Of a stretch of DNA of 64,000 nt, positions 16,254 to 25,457 are shown piece after piece. Both the position numbers and the translations under genes were made by a program. The DNA is from Bacillota bacterium. Lineage in GTDB: Bacteria > Bacillota > Clostridia > Christensenellales > SZUA-584. Below the pieces are notes generated by a model. The model did not search any database and was not told the origin of the DNA. It saw nothing but the letters and a program-made list of their open reading frames with translations. The stretch is from contig JAEWTL010000118.1 in assembly GCA_023459495.1 (NCBI GenBank), positions 1-64,000 on the forward strand. Reading direction: 5' to 3'. The first letter of the stretch is position 1; the number at the start of each line of letters is the position of its first letter.

Positions 16254-18029
16254 TTAATCTCCCGTGCTCTCTGCATCTGTGGCCGTAGGCGTTGGCGTCG
16301 TCGAGGCTTCCGCCGAGGCGGCTGCTGCTGACGCTGACGCAACCGCATTTTCCACAATGTTTCCGTTGCCGTCCTTCACATACATGTACCATTGAGGCAG
16401 CGTGGTGTAGATATTGAGGTCGCGGACCACGCCTTTTATGGCAATCACAGACGAATCGTACAACAGCGCATTGGTTTTGAAGTATAACCCAATCTGCGGC
16501 ATCACTGCCACGAAGCGTTGTTCCATGGCCGCAAACGCCTCAGACATGGCGGTTTCACTCAGCGCGGAAGTGCAAGCGCCCAGCAGCTGATCGAGCTCAG
16601 AGTCTGAAAAGCCACCATAATTCTTGGCTCCGCCCGTTCCCACAAGAAAGGAAATATCGGGGTAGTCGTCCAGATAGAACGAACAGAGCGCGAGATCAAA
16701 GTTCCCCGACTCCAGCATCTGCGGGTATGTAGTCTGGTCCACCTCGTCAATCGTGACTTTGATTCCACATTCGAGCAGCTGGGACTGTATATTTTCTGCA
16801 ACGTCATGCCGATACGTGTTTTCTTTATTTTCGGGGATCAGAAGGCTGATTTCCAGCTCCGTGATCGATGTGCCGTCCACCTTCTCGCAGATGCCGTCGT
16901 TGTCGCGATCCTTCCAGCCCGCAAGCTCCAGCAACTCCCGCGCCTTGGTCTGGTTGTACTCATACATGTCGGCGGTCGCGTTGGAAAGGTAGGAGTCCGG
17001 CGGGATGGGGTAATCAGTCGCCACCGCATGTCCCAGCAGCGCCTTGGAAATGATGTCTCGGCGGTCCAGCGCATAACTGATTGCTTGGCGGATGTTGACG
17101 TCGCCAAAGAGGCCGGACGTATTCGGTACAAGGCAGTCATAATACTGCGTCATGTAGTCGATGTACACATGGCGGGTGTTACTTAAGGTACCCACGGTCA
17201 GCTCCGATGTCGTCACGAAATCAAGCAGGTTCTCCTTGAACACGGCCAATTCATCGTCATGGTCCTCATAACAAAGCGCAGTAAGCGTCTGGATATACGG
17301 CGCCTGCTTCCACCACACCGGACTGACGGCAATCAGCATCTTTTCATAAGGATCGTATTCCGTTACGTTGTAAGGCCCGGTCCCCAGCGGATTCAAATCA
17401 TCGATATCTCCGGTGGCGCAATACGCTTTGCACACAACCGGGAACGTCATAAAATAGACGCCCATATACCCCGGCGAGTCCGTGGTAACCGATACGGTGT
17501 AATCATCTATCTTGCTGTACCCTGTGATATGGCTGTTATATTTTGCGTATGTGGAATCACCGTCGCTATAGCTTTTAATCAGATCGATAGTGTAGATCAC
17601 GTCGTCCGCGGTGAAGTCACCGTAGTTGTTCTGCCACTGTACGCCTTCCCGCAGCTTAAACGTCCATGTGGTGCCTGCGTCGTCCACGCTCCATGTCTGG
17701 GCAAGCTCCGGCGTCACTTTGCCATCCGTACCGACCCTGACAGGCTGCTCATAGATCAGCGTATACAGGTTGTACAATTCCACATTGTTGATCTTCAGGG
17801 GATTCAGCGTTGCGGGATTCTGAGGAATCGGGAACGTCAAGTTTCCTCCCTGTGCGGGCTGGGCCTCCACCTTGACCGGAGGAAGCGTATACTGCGGAAT
17901 CTGTGAATTCACGGAAGCAGGCGTCCCGCCGCTGCAGCCGCATACTGACAGCGTCAAAACGGCACAGACCAAAACGCCTACAACCTTAAGAAAACTTGTA
18001 TAAGCCTTTGTATATCTCATAATACGCAT
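16254..18029 (-). CDS. solute-binding lipoprotein, family 5 (peptide/nickel type), orphan
   Basis: 591 aa. Signal peptide with lipobox LSVCGC (Cys at about 32), then a family 5 extracellular solute-binding domain: GGNLTFPIPQNPATLNPL at the start, FKLREGVQWQNN, GTGPYNVTEYDPYEKM and REALDRRDI-like AISYALDRRDIIS. The C-terminus is a Ser/Ala/Thr/Pro-rich tail of about 30 residues. Such proteins bind oligopeptides for ABC importers, but no permease or ATPase gene is nearby; it sits inside the polA-coaE-slt operon and overlaps slt by 44 bases. It may serve a remote transporter or bind wall peptides, which would fit the neighbouring transglycosylase. The start is uncertain. Confidence 0.85.
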   Translation of the reverse strand: MRIMRYTKAYTSFLKVVGVLVCAVLTLSVCGCSGGTPASVNSQIPQYTLPPVKVEAQPAQGGNLTFPIPQNPATLNPLKINNVELYNLYTLIYEQPVRVGTDGKVTPELAQTWSVDDAGTTWTFKLREGVQWQNNYGDFTADDVIYTIDLIKSYSDGDSTYAKYNSHITGYSKIDDYTVSVTTDSPGYMGVYFMTFPVVCKAYCATGDIDDLNPLGTGPYNVTEYDPYEKMLIAVSPVWWKQAPYIQTLTALCYEDHDDELAVFKENLLDFVTTSELTVGTLSNTRHVYIDYMTQYYDCLVPNTSGLFGDVNIRQAISYALDRRDIISKALLGHAVATDYPIPPDSYLSNATADMYEYNQTKARELLELAGWKDRDNDGICEKVDGTSITELEISLLIPENKENTYRHDVAENIQSQLLECGIKVTIDEVDQTTYPQMLESGNFDLALCSFYLDDYPDISFLVGTGGAKNYGGFSDSELDQLLGACTSALSETAMSEAFAAMEQRFVAVMPQIGLYFKTNALLYDSSVIAIKGVVRDLNIYTTLPQWYMYVKDGNGNIVENAVASASAAAASAEASTTPTPTATDAESTGD

Positions 18030-18561
18030 TCACTTTGTTTAAGTAATTTTCAGTTTCCTGAAAAGGGATATTCTCCAGATTCTCGTCTTCTGCTATCCAT
18101 TTAAGGACGTTGTTTTGCCCGGCGTTGTATGCCGCAATCATATGGTCGGTGTTGCCGCCAAAAAGACCATCCAGATAATGCAGATACCAGCATCCGATAC
18201 GAATGTTGACTGCCGGGTCAGTGAGCATATCTTCAGAAAAATTCTCGATGCCCAGTTTACCCGCGACCCATTCGCCAGTGGAAGGCAGCACCTGCATCAG
18301 TCCCACTGCCCCATCGCCTGATACCGCGCCTGTTCTGAAGCTGCTTTCAGCCTTGATCATTGCGCACACCATATATGGGTCCATCTCGTATTCACTGCTG
18401 TATTGGGCGATCTCATCCTTATACTCAAGTGGGTACAAACGGTATATCACCACGCCGCGTGCCAACAGGGCTACCGCGCACACAAAAAGCACGCAGACAA
18501 TGGTCCACGCTCTGCGTATGGCGGATGTATCCGGTCGGCGGGTATTCCCCCGTCTTTTCAT
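17986..18561 (-). CDS. lytic transglycosylase (SLT domain)
   Basis: Cleaves the glycan strands of peptidoglycan with formation of anhydro-muramic ends. 191 aa with an N-terminal membrane anchor (AWTIVCVLFVCAVALLARGV) and an SLT/GH23 domain: catalytic Glu in MIKAESSFRTGAVS, then GDGAVGLMQVLPSTGEWV, NIRIGCWYL and AAYNAGQNNVLKW. The start codon overlaps the coaE stop (ATGA). The coaE-slt pairing is common in Clostridia. Confidence 0.92.
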   Translation of the reverse strand: MKRRGNTRRPDTSAIRRAWTIVCVLFVCAVALLARGVVIYRLYPLEYKDEIAQYSSEYEMDPYMVCAMIKAESSFRTGAVSGDGAVGLMQVLPSTGEWVAGKLGIENFSEDMLTDPAVNIRIGCWYLHYLDGLFGGNTDHMIAAYNAGQNNVLKWIAEDENLENIPFQETENYLNKVNAYYEIYKGLYKFS

Positions 18562-19160
18562 ATCGTCACCTCATTGTACTCCTCTTTTTGGAGCAGGCGC
18601 TCAATCTGGCGGTACAGCGCATCCATATCGCCGCGATTGTCGATGACCTCATCCGCAAACCTTTTGCGCTGAGCATCGTCCATCTGACTGTCCATTCGCC
18701 GTTCTATGTCCCCACGCACCGCACTGTCGCGCTGCATTACGCGCAGGATACGCGTTTCCCTGTCCGCTGTCACCAGCCACACATAATTCGTTTTCTCATG
18801 CATCCCGGTCTCAATCAGCAAGGCCGCGTCGATAAACACCCGTCCCTCGGCCTTTGAAGCCTTTTCCCAGATATCTGAGATGATGAGCGGGTGCAGCAAC
18901 GCGTTCAGCCGCTTCAGGCTCTCCGGGTCGTTGAACACTCTCTGCGCCAGTTTCCCACGGTCCAGCGTTCCGTCGGGGAGGAAATATTCTTTCCCAAACT
19001 GCTCCCGTACCACAGCCTCGCCTTTGCTGCCGGGCAGCACGATCTCCCGCGCCACCTCGTCCGCGCAGATTACGGTCTCCCCCAGCTGGCGCAAATATGC
19101 GGTAACCGCGGATTTTCCCGAGCCGATGCCGCCCGTAATGCCGATTACGATACGGCTCAT
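18558..19160 (-). CDS. coaE: dephospho-CoA kinase
   Basis: Last step of coenzyme A synthesis: phosphorylates the 3'-OH of dephospho-CoA. 200 aa, normal size. P-loop GITGGIGSGKSAV at residues 6-18, the CoA-binding DEVAREIVLPGS segment and the lid region RDSAVRGDIERRMDSQM. It overlaps the polA stop by ATGA, so it is coupled to polA, as in many Firmicutes. Confidence 0.96.
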   Translation of the reverse strand: MSRIVIGITGGIGSGKSAVTAYLRQLGETVICADEVAREIVLPGSKGEAVVREQFGKEYFLPDGTLDRGKLAQRVFNDPESLKRLNALLHPLIISDIWEKASKAEGRVFIDAALLIETGMHEKTNYVWLVTADRETRILRVMQRDSAVRGDIERRMDSQMDDAQRKRFADEVIDNRGDMDALYRQIERLLQKEEYNEVTI

Positions 19161-21721
19161 TTTGCGTCCAGCCAGTTATCACCCACGGCCAGCTGCGCCA
19201 CAATGGGTACGTCCAGCGTATAGGCATTTTCCATGCTCTCTTTGAGCAAAGCGCCTACCGCGGTCACTTCGTCCGGCGCGGCGTCTATCACCAGTTCGTC
19301 GTGTACCTGCAGGATCAAGCGGGATTGATAACCGCCTTCCTGCAGCTTTCCGTGTACATCGATCATCGCCAGCTTGATGATATCTGCCGCCGTGCCCTGT
19401 ATCGGCGTGTTGAGCGCAGCGCGTTCACCGAAGCTACGGATATTATAATTATTCGATTTCAGTTCCGGCAGATAGCGGCGTCGTCCAAGCAGTGTCGTTA
19501 CATACCCATCCGTTTTTGCCTGAACGATGATGTTGTCCATATAGGCACGTACGCCAGGGAACCTTTCAAAATACCGCCGGATGTACTCTGCCGCGCGCTT
19601 GACGGGAATATCGAGGTTGCGCGCGAGCCCGAAATCGCTGATGCCGTATACGATGCCAAAGTTGACCGCCTTGGCGCTGCGCCGCATATCCGGCGTCACC
19701 TTGTCCAGCGGCACCTCAAACACCTCGGATGCGGTGCGCGTATGAATGTCGATCTCCGACCTGAAAGCGTCCTTCATAACAATGTCGTTCGAAATGGACG
19801 CAAGGATGCGCAGTTCGATCTGCGAGTAGTCAGCAGAAACCAGCTTGCGTTCAGGCGTTGACGGCAGGAACAAGCGGCGGATCTCGCGTCCCTCCTGCGA
19901 GCGCACCGGAATATTCTGCAAATTCGGTTCCTTGCTCGAGATGCGGCCCGTGACCGTTGAAATCTGTACAAACGTAGTATGCACAAAGCCGTTCTTGTCC
20001 GCGATCTTGGACAGGCCGTCCAGGTACGTGCTCTTCAGCTTGGTCAGACGGCGGTATTCAATAATCTTATCAATCACAGGATGCTTGTCGGAGAGCTTCT
20101 CCAGCACCGCAATATCCGTGGAATAACCCGTTTTCAGCTTCTTGCCAACGGGCAGGTTCAGCCGTTCAAACAGCAGCTGCCCCAATTGCTTGGTGGAGTT
20201 GATGTTAAAATCGTCGTACCCGCTGACCGTATAGATTTCCTGCGTCAACGCGTCGATCTGCGTTGTGAGGCTGTCGTCATATCCGCGTAGCGCCTCGCGG
20301 TCAATGCGGAACCCTGTGCGCTCCATATCGAGCAGCACCTGCGTCAGCGGCGCTTCAATTTCACTATAGACGACCCAAAGGCCATCATCCTCAAGCCGCT
20401 TTTTCTGCAGTGGGTACAATCGTGCAATTGCGGCAGCGCTTCCTGTAATACTGTACTTCTCTGCCAATCCGCGAAGTGAATAATCCGTCGTACCGGGATC
20501 GATCACGTATTCAGCCAGCCTTGTATCAAAGATGATCCCTTTGGCGGTGATCCCGTATTCATCCAGCATCGCAACGGCGGTCTTGACCCCGTGCATAAGC
20601 TTGGGAATGCGGGAGTCGCTGAGCACAGTGCGCATTTCGCTTAGCACCATGTCGAGCGTAAAATCCAGATTGAGCAGCGTGTATTCCACGATCAACACAT
20701 ATTCCGTATCCTCGGAGAACGCAAGCGTAATTTCCCCCTCCAGATCAAGGGCCAAATACGGCTCGCTCTGCGCGCGTTGCATTAGCTCCCGGAGCGCCGC
20801 CATATCCGCAATCCGCACCTGCTGAATAGGTTCCGGAGCCTCCGTCTTTTCTGCTTCCTCCGCGGCTTCCAGCCGCTTGAGCAGGGATGAAAAGCCCAGT
20901 TTGCTGAACACCGGGCTGGCATTTTGTGCTGTGATACCGCCGAAAGAGAGATCGTCGAGCGCCACATCGAGCGGCACCGTGGTATCAATAGTCGCAAGCG
21001 TACGGCTTAAGTAAGCCAGTTCCCTGTTATCCGCAAGCTTTTCCTTCAGTTTGCCGGTTATCTCATCGATATGCGCGTATACGCCGTCCATATCCTGATA
21101 TTGGAGCAAAAGCTTAAGCGCAGTCTTCTCGCCCACTCCGGGCACGCCGGGGATATGATCCGACGCGTCTCCCATAAAGCCCTTCAGATCCACAATCTGC
21201 TCCGGCTGAAGGCCGTATACCTCAGCCAGTTTCTCTTTATTAAACAGCGCAAGTTCGCTGACACCCTTGCGGGTCAGCATCACGCTGCAGCGATCGGAAA
21301 TGAGCTGCAGCGAATCCCGGTCGCCCGTCAGCAGCACGGCGTCCGCGTCGCGGCTGGCGGCAAGCTTTGAGAGCATGCCGAGAATATCATCCGCTTCATA
21401 GCCCTCGCTCTCCAACACAGGAATCGAGATGCCGCGCAGCGCTTCTTTGAGCAGGTCAAACTGAGGGATCAGCTCGTCAGGTGTTTCCTTGCGGCCCGCT
21501 TTATAGTCCGTATACATATCGTGACGAAAAGTCTTGCCCTTCATGTCAAAAGCGATGGCGAGATAGTCAGGTTTCACCATTCCCAGCGCACTGAGCAGCA
21601 TCAAAAAGAAGCCATAAACGGCGTTGGTATATAGCCCTTCCTTATTGGTAAGCAGCGGCAACGCATGGAATGCGCGGTGCAGCAGGCTGTTCCCGTCGAC
21701 GACCATCAAGGTTTTTTTCAT
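19157..21721 (-). CDS. polA: DNA polymerase I
   Basis: Repair and Okazaki-fragment polymerase. 854 aa. The 5'-3' exonuclease domain is residues 1-290 (MVVDGNSLLHRAFHALP, YEADDILG, KGFMGDASDHIPGVPGVGEK). A 3'-5' exonuclease-like domain follows (about 305-470), but the usual second and third acidic sites are not seen: KLMHGVKTAVAM and TTDYSLRGLA replace the Asp-bearing motifs, so proofreading is probably lost, as in many Gram-positive PolA. The polymerase domain has motif A SADYSQIELRILA, motif B RRSAKAVNFGIVYGIS and motif C LQVHDELV. First gene of the polA-coaE-slt operon. Confidence 0.97.
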   Translation of the reverse strand: MKKTLMVVDGNSLLHRAFHALPLLTNKEGLYTNAVYGFFLMLLSALGMVKPDYLAIAFDMKGKTFRHDMYTDYKAGRKETPDELIPQFDLLKEALRGISIPVLESEGYEADDILGMLSKLAASRDADAVLLTGDRDSLQLISDRCSVMLTRKGVSELALFNKEKLAEVYGLQPEQIVDLKGFMGDASDHIPGVPGVGEKTALKLLLQYQDMDGVYAHIDEITGKLKEKLADNRELAYLSRTLATIDTTVPLDVALDDLSFGGITAQNASPVFSKLGFSSLLKRLEAAEEAEKTEAPEPIQQVRIADMAALRELMQRAQSEPYLALDLEGEITLAFSEDTEYVLIVEYTLLNLDFTLDMVLSEMRTVLSDSRIPKLMHGVKTAVAMLDEYGITAKGIIFDTRLAEYVIDPGTTDYSLRGLAEKYSITGSAAAIARLYPLQKKRLEDDGLWVVYSEIEAPLTQVLLDMERTGFRIDREALRGYDDSLTTQIDALTQEIYTVSGYDDFNINSTKQLGQLLFERLNLPVGKKLKTGYSTDIAVLEKLSDKHPVIDKIIEYRRLTKLKSTYLDGLSKIADKNGFVHTTFVQISTVTGRISSKEPNLQNIPVRSQEGREIRRLFLPSTPERKLVSADYSQIELRILASISNDIVMKDAFRSEIDIHTRTASEVFEVPLDKVTPDMRRSAKAVNFGIVYGISDFGLARNLDIPVKRAAEYIRRYFERFPGVRAYMDNIIVQAKTDGYVTTLLGRRRYLPELKSNNYNIRSFGERAALNTPIQGTAADIIKLAMIDVHGKLQEGGYQSRLILQVHDELVIDAAPDEVTAVGALLKESMENAYTLDVPIVAQLAVGDNWLDAK

Positions 21722-21748
21722 GGTTTCTCCCGTTTCGATATGTCATTT

Positions 21749-21777
21749 AGTATAGTGGAATTACCCATCATATGCAA
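21749..21777 (-). promoter_or_regulatory. promoter of the polA operon
   Basis: Minus strand TTGCAT (21777-21772), 17 bases, TATACT (21754-21749). Confidence 0.65.
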
Positions 21778-21811
21778 CCGCAAATCCTGTCGCTCAACGC
21801 AAGGTACGCCC

Positions 21812-22456
21812 TTATAAGCTCCGCATAATCCGGTCAAATATGTCCCCGCTTTGAATCTCGTTATGCCCGGAAACAACTACATCCGCGCCGGTACTTCTCA
21901 GCTTTTGCAGCGTGTCCACATAAATTTCTCTGTCACATTCCAGTTCCGGCACAATATGTTCCATGTCGTCGCCGATGTTGTCCGCAGCGTCGAGCACGCC
22001 GTCCTTTTCATCGAACACGCTGACGGAGTCTTCCGTATGCCCCGGCGTATAGAAGATGCGTATGCCGTCGTCCGGAAAATACAGTGCGTCGTCAAATACG
22101 AGATTCGGCAGCCTCTTCAAAGCTTCCCCGGCGATATACTGCCGGTTGCGTTCCAGCATACCGTCCCAGCGTTCATCAATCCGCTTTCGGCAGAGGCTGT
22201 GCGAGATAATGATATTTCCGTCAAATACTGCGTTGCCCCAAACATGATCCCAATGAAAATGGGTATTGACGACCACCATTGGTTTATCCTGCCGCAGATA
22301 GGGTTTCACCGGTTCCATGCTCAGTGAACCAAGGCCCGTATCAATGATATAATCACGATGCTCGCCCAATATCAGGTGTATGTTCAGATTCCAATCCGGG
22401 CTGCTGTCAAACGTAAACACCCACGAACGATTTTTCACTTGTTGAATGCTGACCAT
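21812..22456 (-). CDS. metallo-beta-lactamase-fold hydrolase
   Basis: 214 aa MBL-fold protein. The zinc motif is HFHWDH in VVNTHFHWDHVWGN, with further metal ligands in IFYTPGHTEDSVSVFDEK and VVSGHNE near the C-terminus. The fold covers glyoxalases II, lactonases and other hydrolases; nothing here fixes the substrate. A single gene with its own extended -10 promoter and GGAGG before the ATG. Confidence 0.85.
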   Translation of the reverse strand: MVSIQQVKNRSWVFTFDSSPDWNLNIHLILGEHRDYIIDTGLGSLSMEPVKPYLRQDKPMVVVNTHFHWDHVWGNAVFDGNIIISHSLCRKRIDERWDGMLERNRQYIAGEALKRLPNLVFDDALYFPDDGIRIFYTPGHTEDSVSVFDEKDGVLDAADNIGDDMEHIVPELECDREIYVDTLQKLRSTGADVVVSGHNEIQSGDIFDRIMRSL

Positions 22457-22477
22457 TAGTCAACCTCCTGCAACAGG

Positions 22478-22486
22478 TATTATATC
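22478..22486 (-). promoter_or_regulatory. extended -10 promoter of the MBL gene
   Basis: Minus strand TGATATAAT with the TATAAT at 22483-22478; no convincing -35. It is 22 bases before the start codon. Confidence 0.55.
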
Positions 22487-22553
22487 ACATCTGCATCCGC
22501 AGCGCTTGCGCGATTCGAGCCATTGCTTTTTCCCATAATATTCTATTTTGCTA

Positions 22554-22585
22554 TAAAAAAAGAGAGTCGCGATTTGCATCACGAC
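22554..22585 (-). terminator. terminator of the cmk-ispH/rpsA operon
   Basis: Minus strand 8-bp stem GTCGTGAT / ATCGCGAC with a GCAA loop (22585-22578 with 22573-22566) and TCTCTTTTTTT. A separate AT-only hairpin of 10 bp (22625-22634 with 22643-22652) overlaps the stop codon of the upstream gene. Confidence 0.85.
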
Positions 22586-22650
22586 CAATGTAAAGGGGGT
22601 CTTAATATATTTTGTGAGGTCTTTAATAGTTATTACCAAAATAATAACTA

Positions 22651-24876
22651 TTATTCATCTTTTTTAGGGAAGAAATCCGCCAGCGACACAGTAGACTCCT
22701 GTATCGGAGGAAGCTCGTATCTGAAATCTTCCTCATTGACCGTTTCTTCTTTCTTTTCGACGGGCTTCTCTTCGACAGCCAGAAGCGCCTTTCTTGAAAG
22801 ACTGATCTTATGCTTCTCTGCGCTGATCTCCAAGATTTTAGCTTCCACTACATCGCCTACGCGCAGCGCATCTTCTACCTTTTCCAGCCGGTGCGGCGCA
22901 ATCTGCGATATGTGGATCAGTCCGTCTACCGTAGGCTCAATCTGTACGAAAGCACCAAACGGTACGATGCGAACGACTTTGCCTGTAACGATGTCACCCA
23001 CCTGATATTTCTCCGGTACGAGCTCCCACGGCTTAGCCTGCAGCTGCTTATAACCGAGCGAAATCTTTTTCTTGGCCGGGTCGACGTTCAGTACCAAAAG
23101 CTCCAGCTCCTGACCTTCCGAAACGACCTCAGAAGGATGCTTCACACGCGACCAGGAAAGGTCGGAGATATGCAGCAAGCCATCCACGCCGCCCACATCG
23201 ACGAACGCACCGAAATCGGTTAAGCGCTTGACGACGCCCTTGATACGGCTGCCTTTGATGAAGTTGTTCCAGAGCTCCTGCTCCTTTTCCTGCTTCTCTC
23301 TCATCAGCACGGACTTGTGCGAAGCGACGAGACGCTCCTGCCGTTTGTCAGCATCGATGAGCGTAACTTCGATTTCCTTGCCCTCAAACTGCTTCAAATC
23401 TTCAACATACTTGAGCGAAAGGTGCGAAGCCGGGATAAATGCGCTGTAACCTTCGATCTTGGTGGTTACGCCGCCTTTAACAGCCTTACGGATCGTGCAC
23501 TTGTACAGCTTCTCTGTACCCACGTTCTCCTGCATCAGCACCCAGTTCTGACGTTTTTCCACGCGCTTGCGGGAAAGCAGGACGTTGCCTTCGCCATCGT
23601 TCAAGGTGACGACTTCAGCTTCGATCTCATCCCCAACCTTGAACAGGTCTTTTGGGTTCACATCGTGGAGAGAGAGCTCATTTTTATGGATAATGGCGTC
23701 CGATTTGTACCCGATGTTAACGGAAACATCCTCGTCAGTTACCTGAACGACGCTACCCGTGATCATCTGACCCTTTTTCAGGCGGACAACCTTATCAATG
23801 CTTTCTAGAAATTCTTCGTGTTCTGTTGCCGGGGCGCTTGGTTTTACTTCCTGCGCCGCTTCAGGAGCATTGTCCTCTGCAGGCGTTTCAATGGGTTCCT
23901 CAATCGCGTTTTGTGTTTCCATGGGCGACTCGGGCACAGCAGCCGTCTCGCCCGCGACGATGGGTACTTCAGCTTCGGCAATCGGCTCTGCCGCCTCGCT
24001 GACCGTGCTTCCGCCCTCAGCGATGGATTCTGCTTCAACGGTAAGCACTTTCTCATTCTCAGTCATGCAGTCAAAAACCTCCCTAATCATCGTATCCGGC
24101 GTTGACGCACCGGCGACAATGCCTATTATACCACCAAACCGCATTTTTTCAATAGAGAGTTCAGTTTTATACTCAACATAATAAACGTTTCTGCAATACT
24201 TGCAACATATTTCGTATAATTTCTGTGTATTTGAACTCGTTTTTCCGCCAACGACGATCATCGTGTCCGCTTTTTTGGCAAGTTCCGTGGCTTCTTCCTG
24301 CCGTTCCGTCGTGGCGGAGCATATACTCATGAACGGAATGACCTCGTCTACAACGTCTTTTAAGGCTGTCAGCGCCTTGTTCCATTTTTCGTGAGTAATT
24401 GTGGTCTGGGCGACAACCACCGCACGCTGCATGTGCGGCAATCGTTCTATTTCTTCTTTTGTATACACAGCATAAGCGTTCTGTCCCGCCCATCCCAACA
24501 CTGCGTCCACCTCAGGGTGCCCTGCCTTGCCGACTATGATAACCGGCATCCCCTGCTCTCTTGCTTCATACACACGGCGATGTATGCGCTGTACAAACGG
24601 GCACGTTGCATCGATGAACTCAATCCCGCGCTCTTCAATCTGACGATATACCTCAGGGGAAGCGCCGTGAGACCGGATCACCACAGTTTCACCGGGAAGC
24701 ACATCTTCGACACGGTCAACGCAGCGCACTCCTCGTGCCTCTAGTTGCTCGATCACGCCGCGGTTGTGGATCAGCGGCCCTAATGTGACGATATTCTGTC
24801 CGATGTGGGACTCCACTGCCTCAACGGCCTTTTTAACGCCGAAGCAAAATCCGGCGTTCTTGGCAAGTAAAATCAT
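22651..24876 (-). CDS. ispH: IspH-ribosomal protein S1 fusion
   Basis: 741 aa two-part protein. Residues 1-285 are 4-hydroxy-3-methylbut-2-enyl diphosphate reductase, an iron-sulfur enzyme making IPP and DMAPP; the three cluster cysteines are in NAGFCFGVKKAVE, DATCPFVQRIHR and MSICSATTERQEE. Residues 285-365 are an acidic Ala/Glu/Pro linker. Residues about 370-720 hold four S1 RNA-binding repeats, with the best conserved ones KGVVKRLTDFGAFVDVGGVDG and GKVVRIVPFGAFVQIEPTVDG, and correspond to ribosomal protein S1. The fusion is known in Clostridia. It follows plsC by ATGA overlap. Confidence 0.95.
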   Translation of the reverse strand: MILLAKNAGFCFGVKKAVEAVESHIGQNIVTLGPLIHNRGVIEQLEARGVRCVDRVEDVLPGETVVIRSHGASPEVYRQIEERGIEFIDATCPFVQRIHRRVYEAREQGMPVIIVGKAGHPEVDAVLGWAGQNAYAVYTKEEIERLPHMQRAVVVAQTTITHEKWNKALTALKDVVDEVIPFMSICSATTERQEEATELAKKADTMIVVGGKTSSNTQKLYEICCKYCRNVYYVEYKTELSIEKMRFGGIIGIVAGASTPDTMIREVFDCMTENEKVLTVEAESIAEGGSTVSEAAEPIAEAEVPIVAGETAAVPESPMETQNAIEEPIETPAEDNAPEAAQEVKPSAPATEHEEFLESIDKVVRLKKGQMITGSVVQVTDEDVSVNIGYKSDAIIHKNELSLHDVNPKDLFKVGDEIEAEVVTLNDGEGNVLLSRKRVEKRQNWVLMQENVGTEKLYKCTIRKAVKGGVTTKIEGYSAFIPASHLSLKYVEDLKQFEGKEIEVTLIDADKRQERLVASHKSVLMREKQEKEQELWNNFIKGSRIKGVVKRLTDFGAFVDVGGVDGLLHISDLSWSRVKHPSEVVSEGQELELLVLNVDPAKKKISLGYKQLQAKPWELVPEKYQVGDIVTGKVVRIVPFGAFVQIEPTVDGLIHISQIAPHRLEKVEDALRVGDVVEAKILEISAEKHKISLSRKALLAVEEKPVEKKEETVNEEDFRYELPPIQESTVSLADFFPKKDE

Positions 24877-25457
24877 AATGTCTTATTCTGCAGATCTTCC
24901 AGCTTGCGCTCCAGCAAACTGGTCGCGGCTTCCACTGTATGCGGGTCAGTCTTGGTGCCGACATAGTCAGAAAGCAGTACAGGTTCGCCGATGATCACCT
25001 TCATCCTGTGAAACGGCTTGTACAAGCCTTTGATATAAACCGGAATGACGGGCGAACCGCTCTTCAGCGCGATCATCGACGTACCGGGTTCAAATTTGCG
25101 AAGCTTACCCGATTTCACGCGCGTTCCTTCGGGGAATATGCCGAAAATCTTACCATCGCGCAGGATACGGAATGCGTGGCGGATCGCCGCAAGGTCTCCC
25201 TCGCCGCGGCGTACCGGAAACGCCTTAACGAGATTGAAGAACAAACGCGCAAACCGGTTCTTGAACAATTCGATTTTACCCATCCAATAGATATGACGCG
25301 TGAATACTACAGAAATCAGCAGCGGATCCCACATGCTGAGGTGGTTGGCAACGATAATCGCCTTTCCTTTGATGCGCATATTCTTCCTGCCGACGATCTT
25401 CGGAAAAAAGAGCAGGTATAAAACGGGTATACCGATGAATCGCAAAACTTGATACAT
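24873..25457 (-). CDS. plsC: 1-acyl-sn-glycerol-3-phosphate acyltransferase
   Basis: Acylates lysophosphatidic acid to phosphatidic acid at the inner face of the membrane. 194 aa, short but within the range of Firmicutes PlsC. HxxxxD box NHLSMWDPL (about 36-44), glycerol-phosphate site FPEGTRVKSGKLRKFEPGTS, and motif IPVYIKG. A hydrophobic N-terminus (LRFIGIPVLYLLFF) anchors it. The start TAATG overlaps the cmk stop by one base. Confidence 0.93.
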   Translation of the reverse strand: MYQVLRFIGIPVLYLLFFPKIVGRKNMRIKGKAIIVANHLSMWDPLLISVVFTRHIYWMGKIELFKNRFARLFFNLVKAFPVRRGEGDLAAIRHAFRILRDGKIFGIFPEGTRVKSGKLRKFEPGTSMIALKSGSPVIPVYIKGLYKPFHRMKVIIGEPVLLSDYVGTKTDPHTVEAATSLLERKLEDLQNKTL

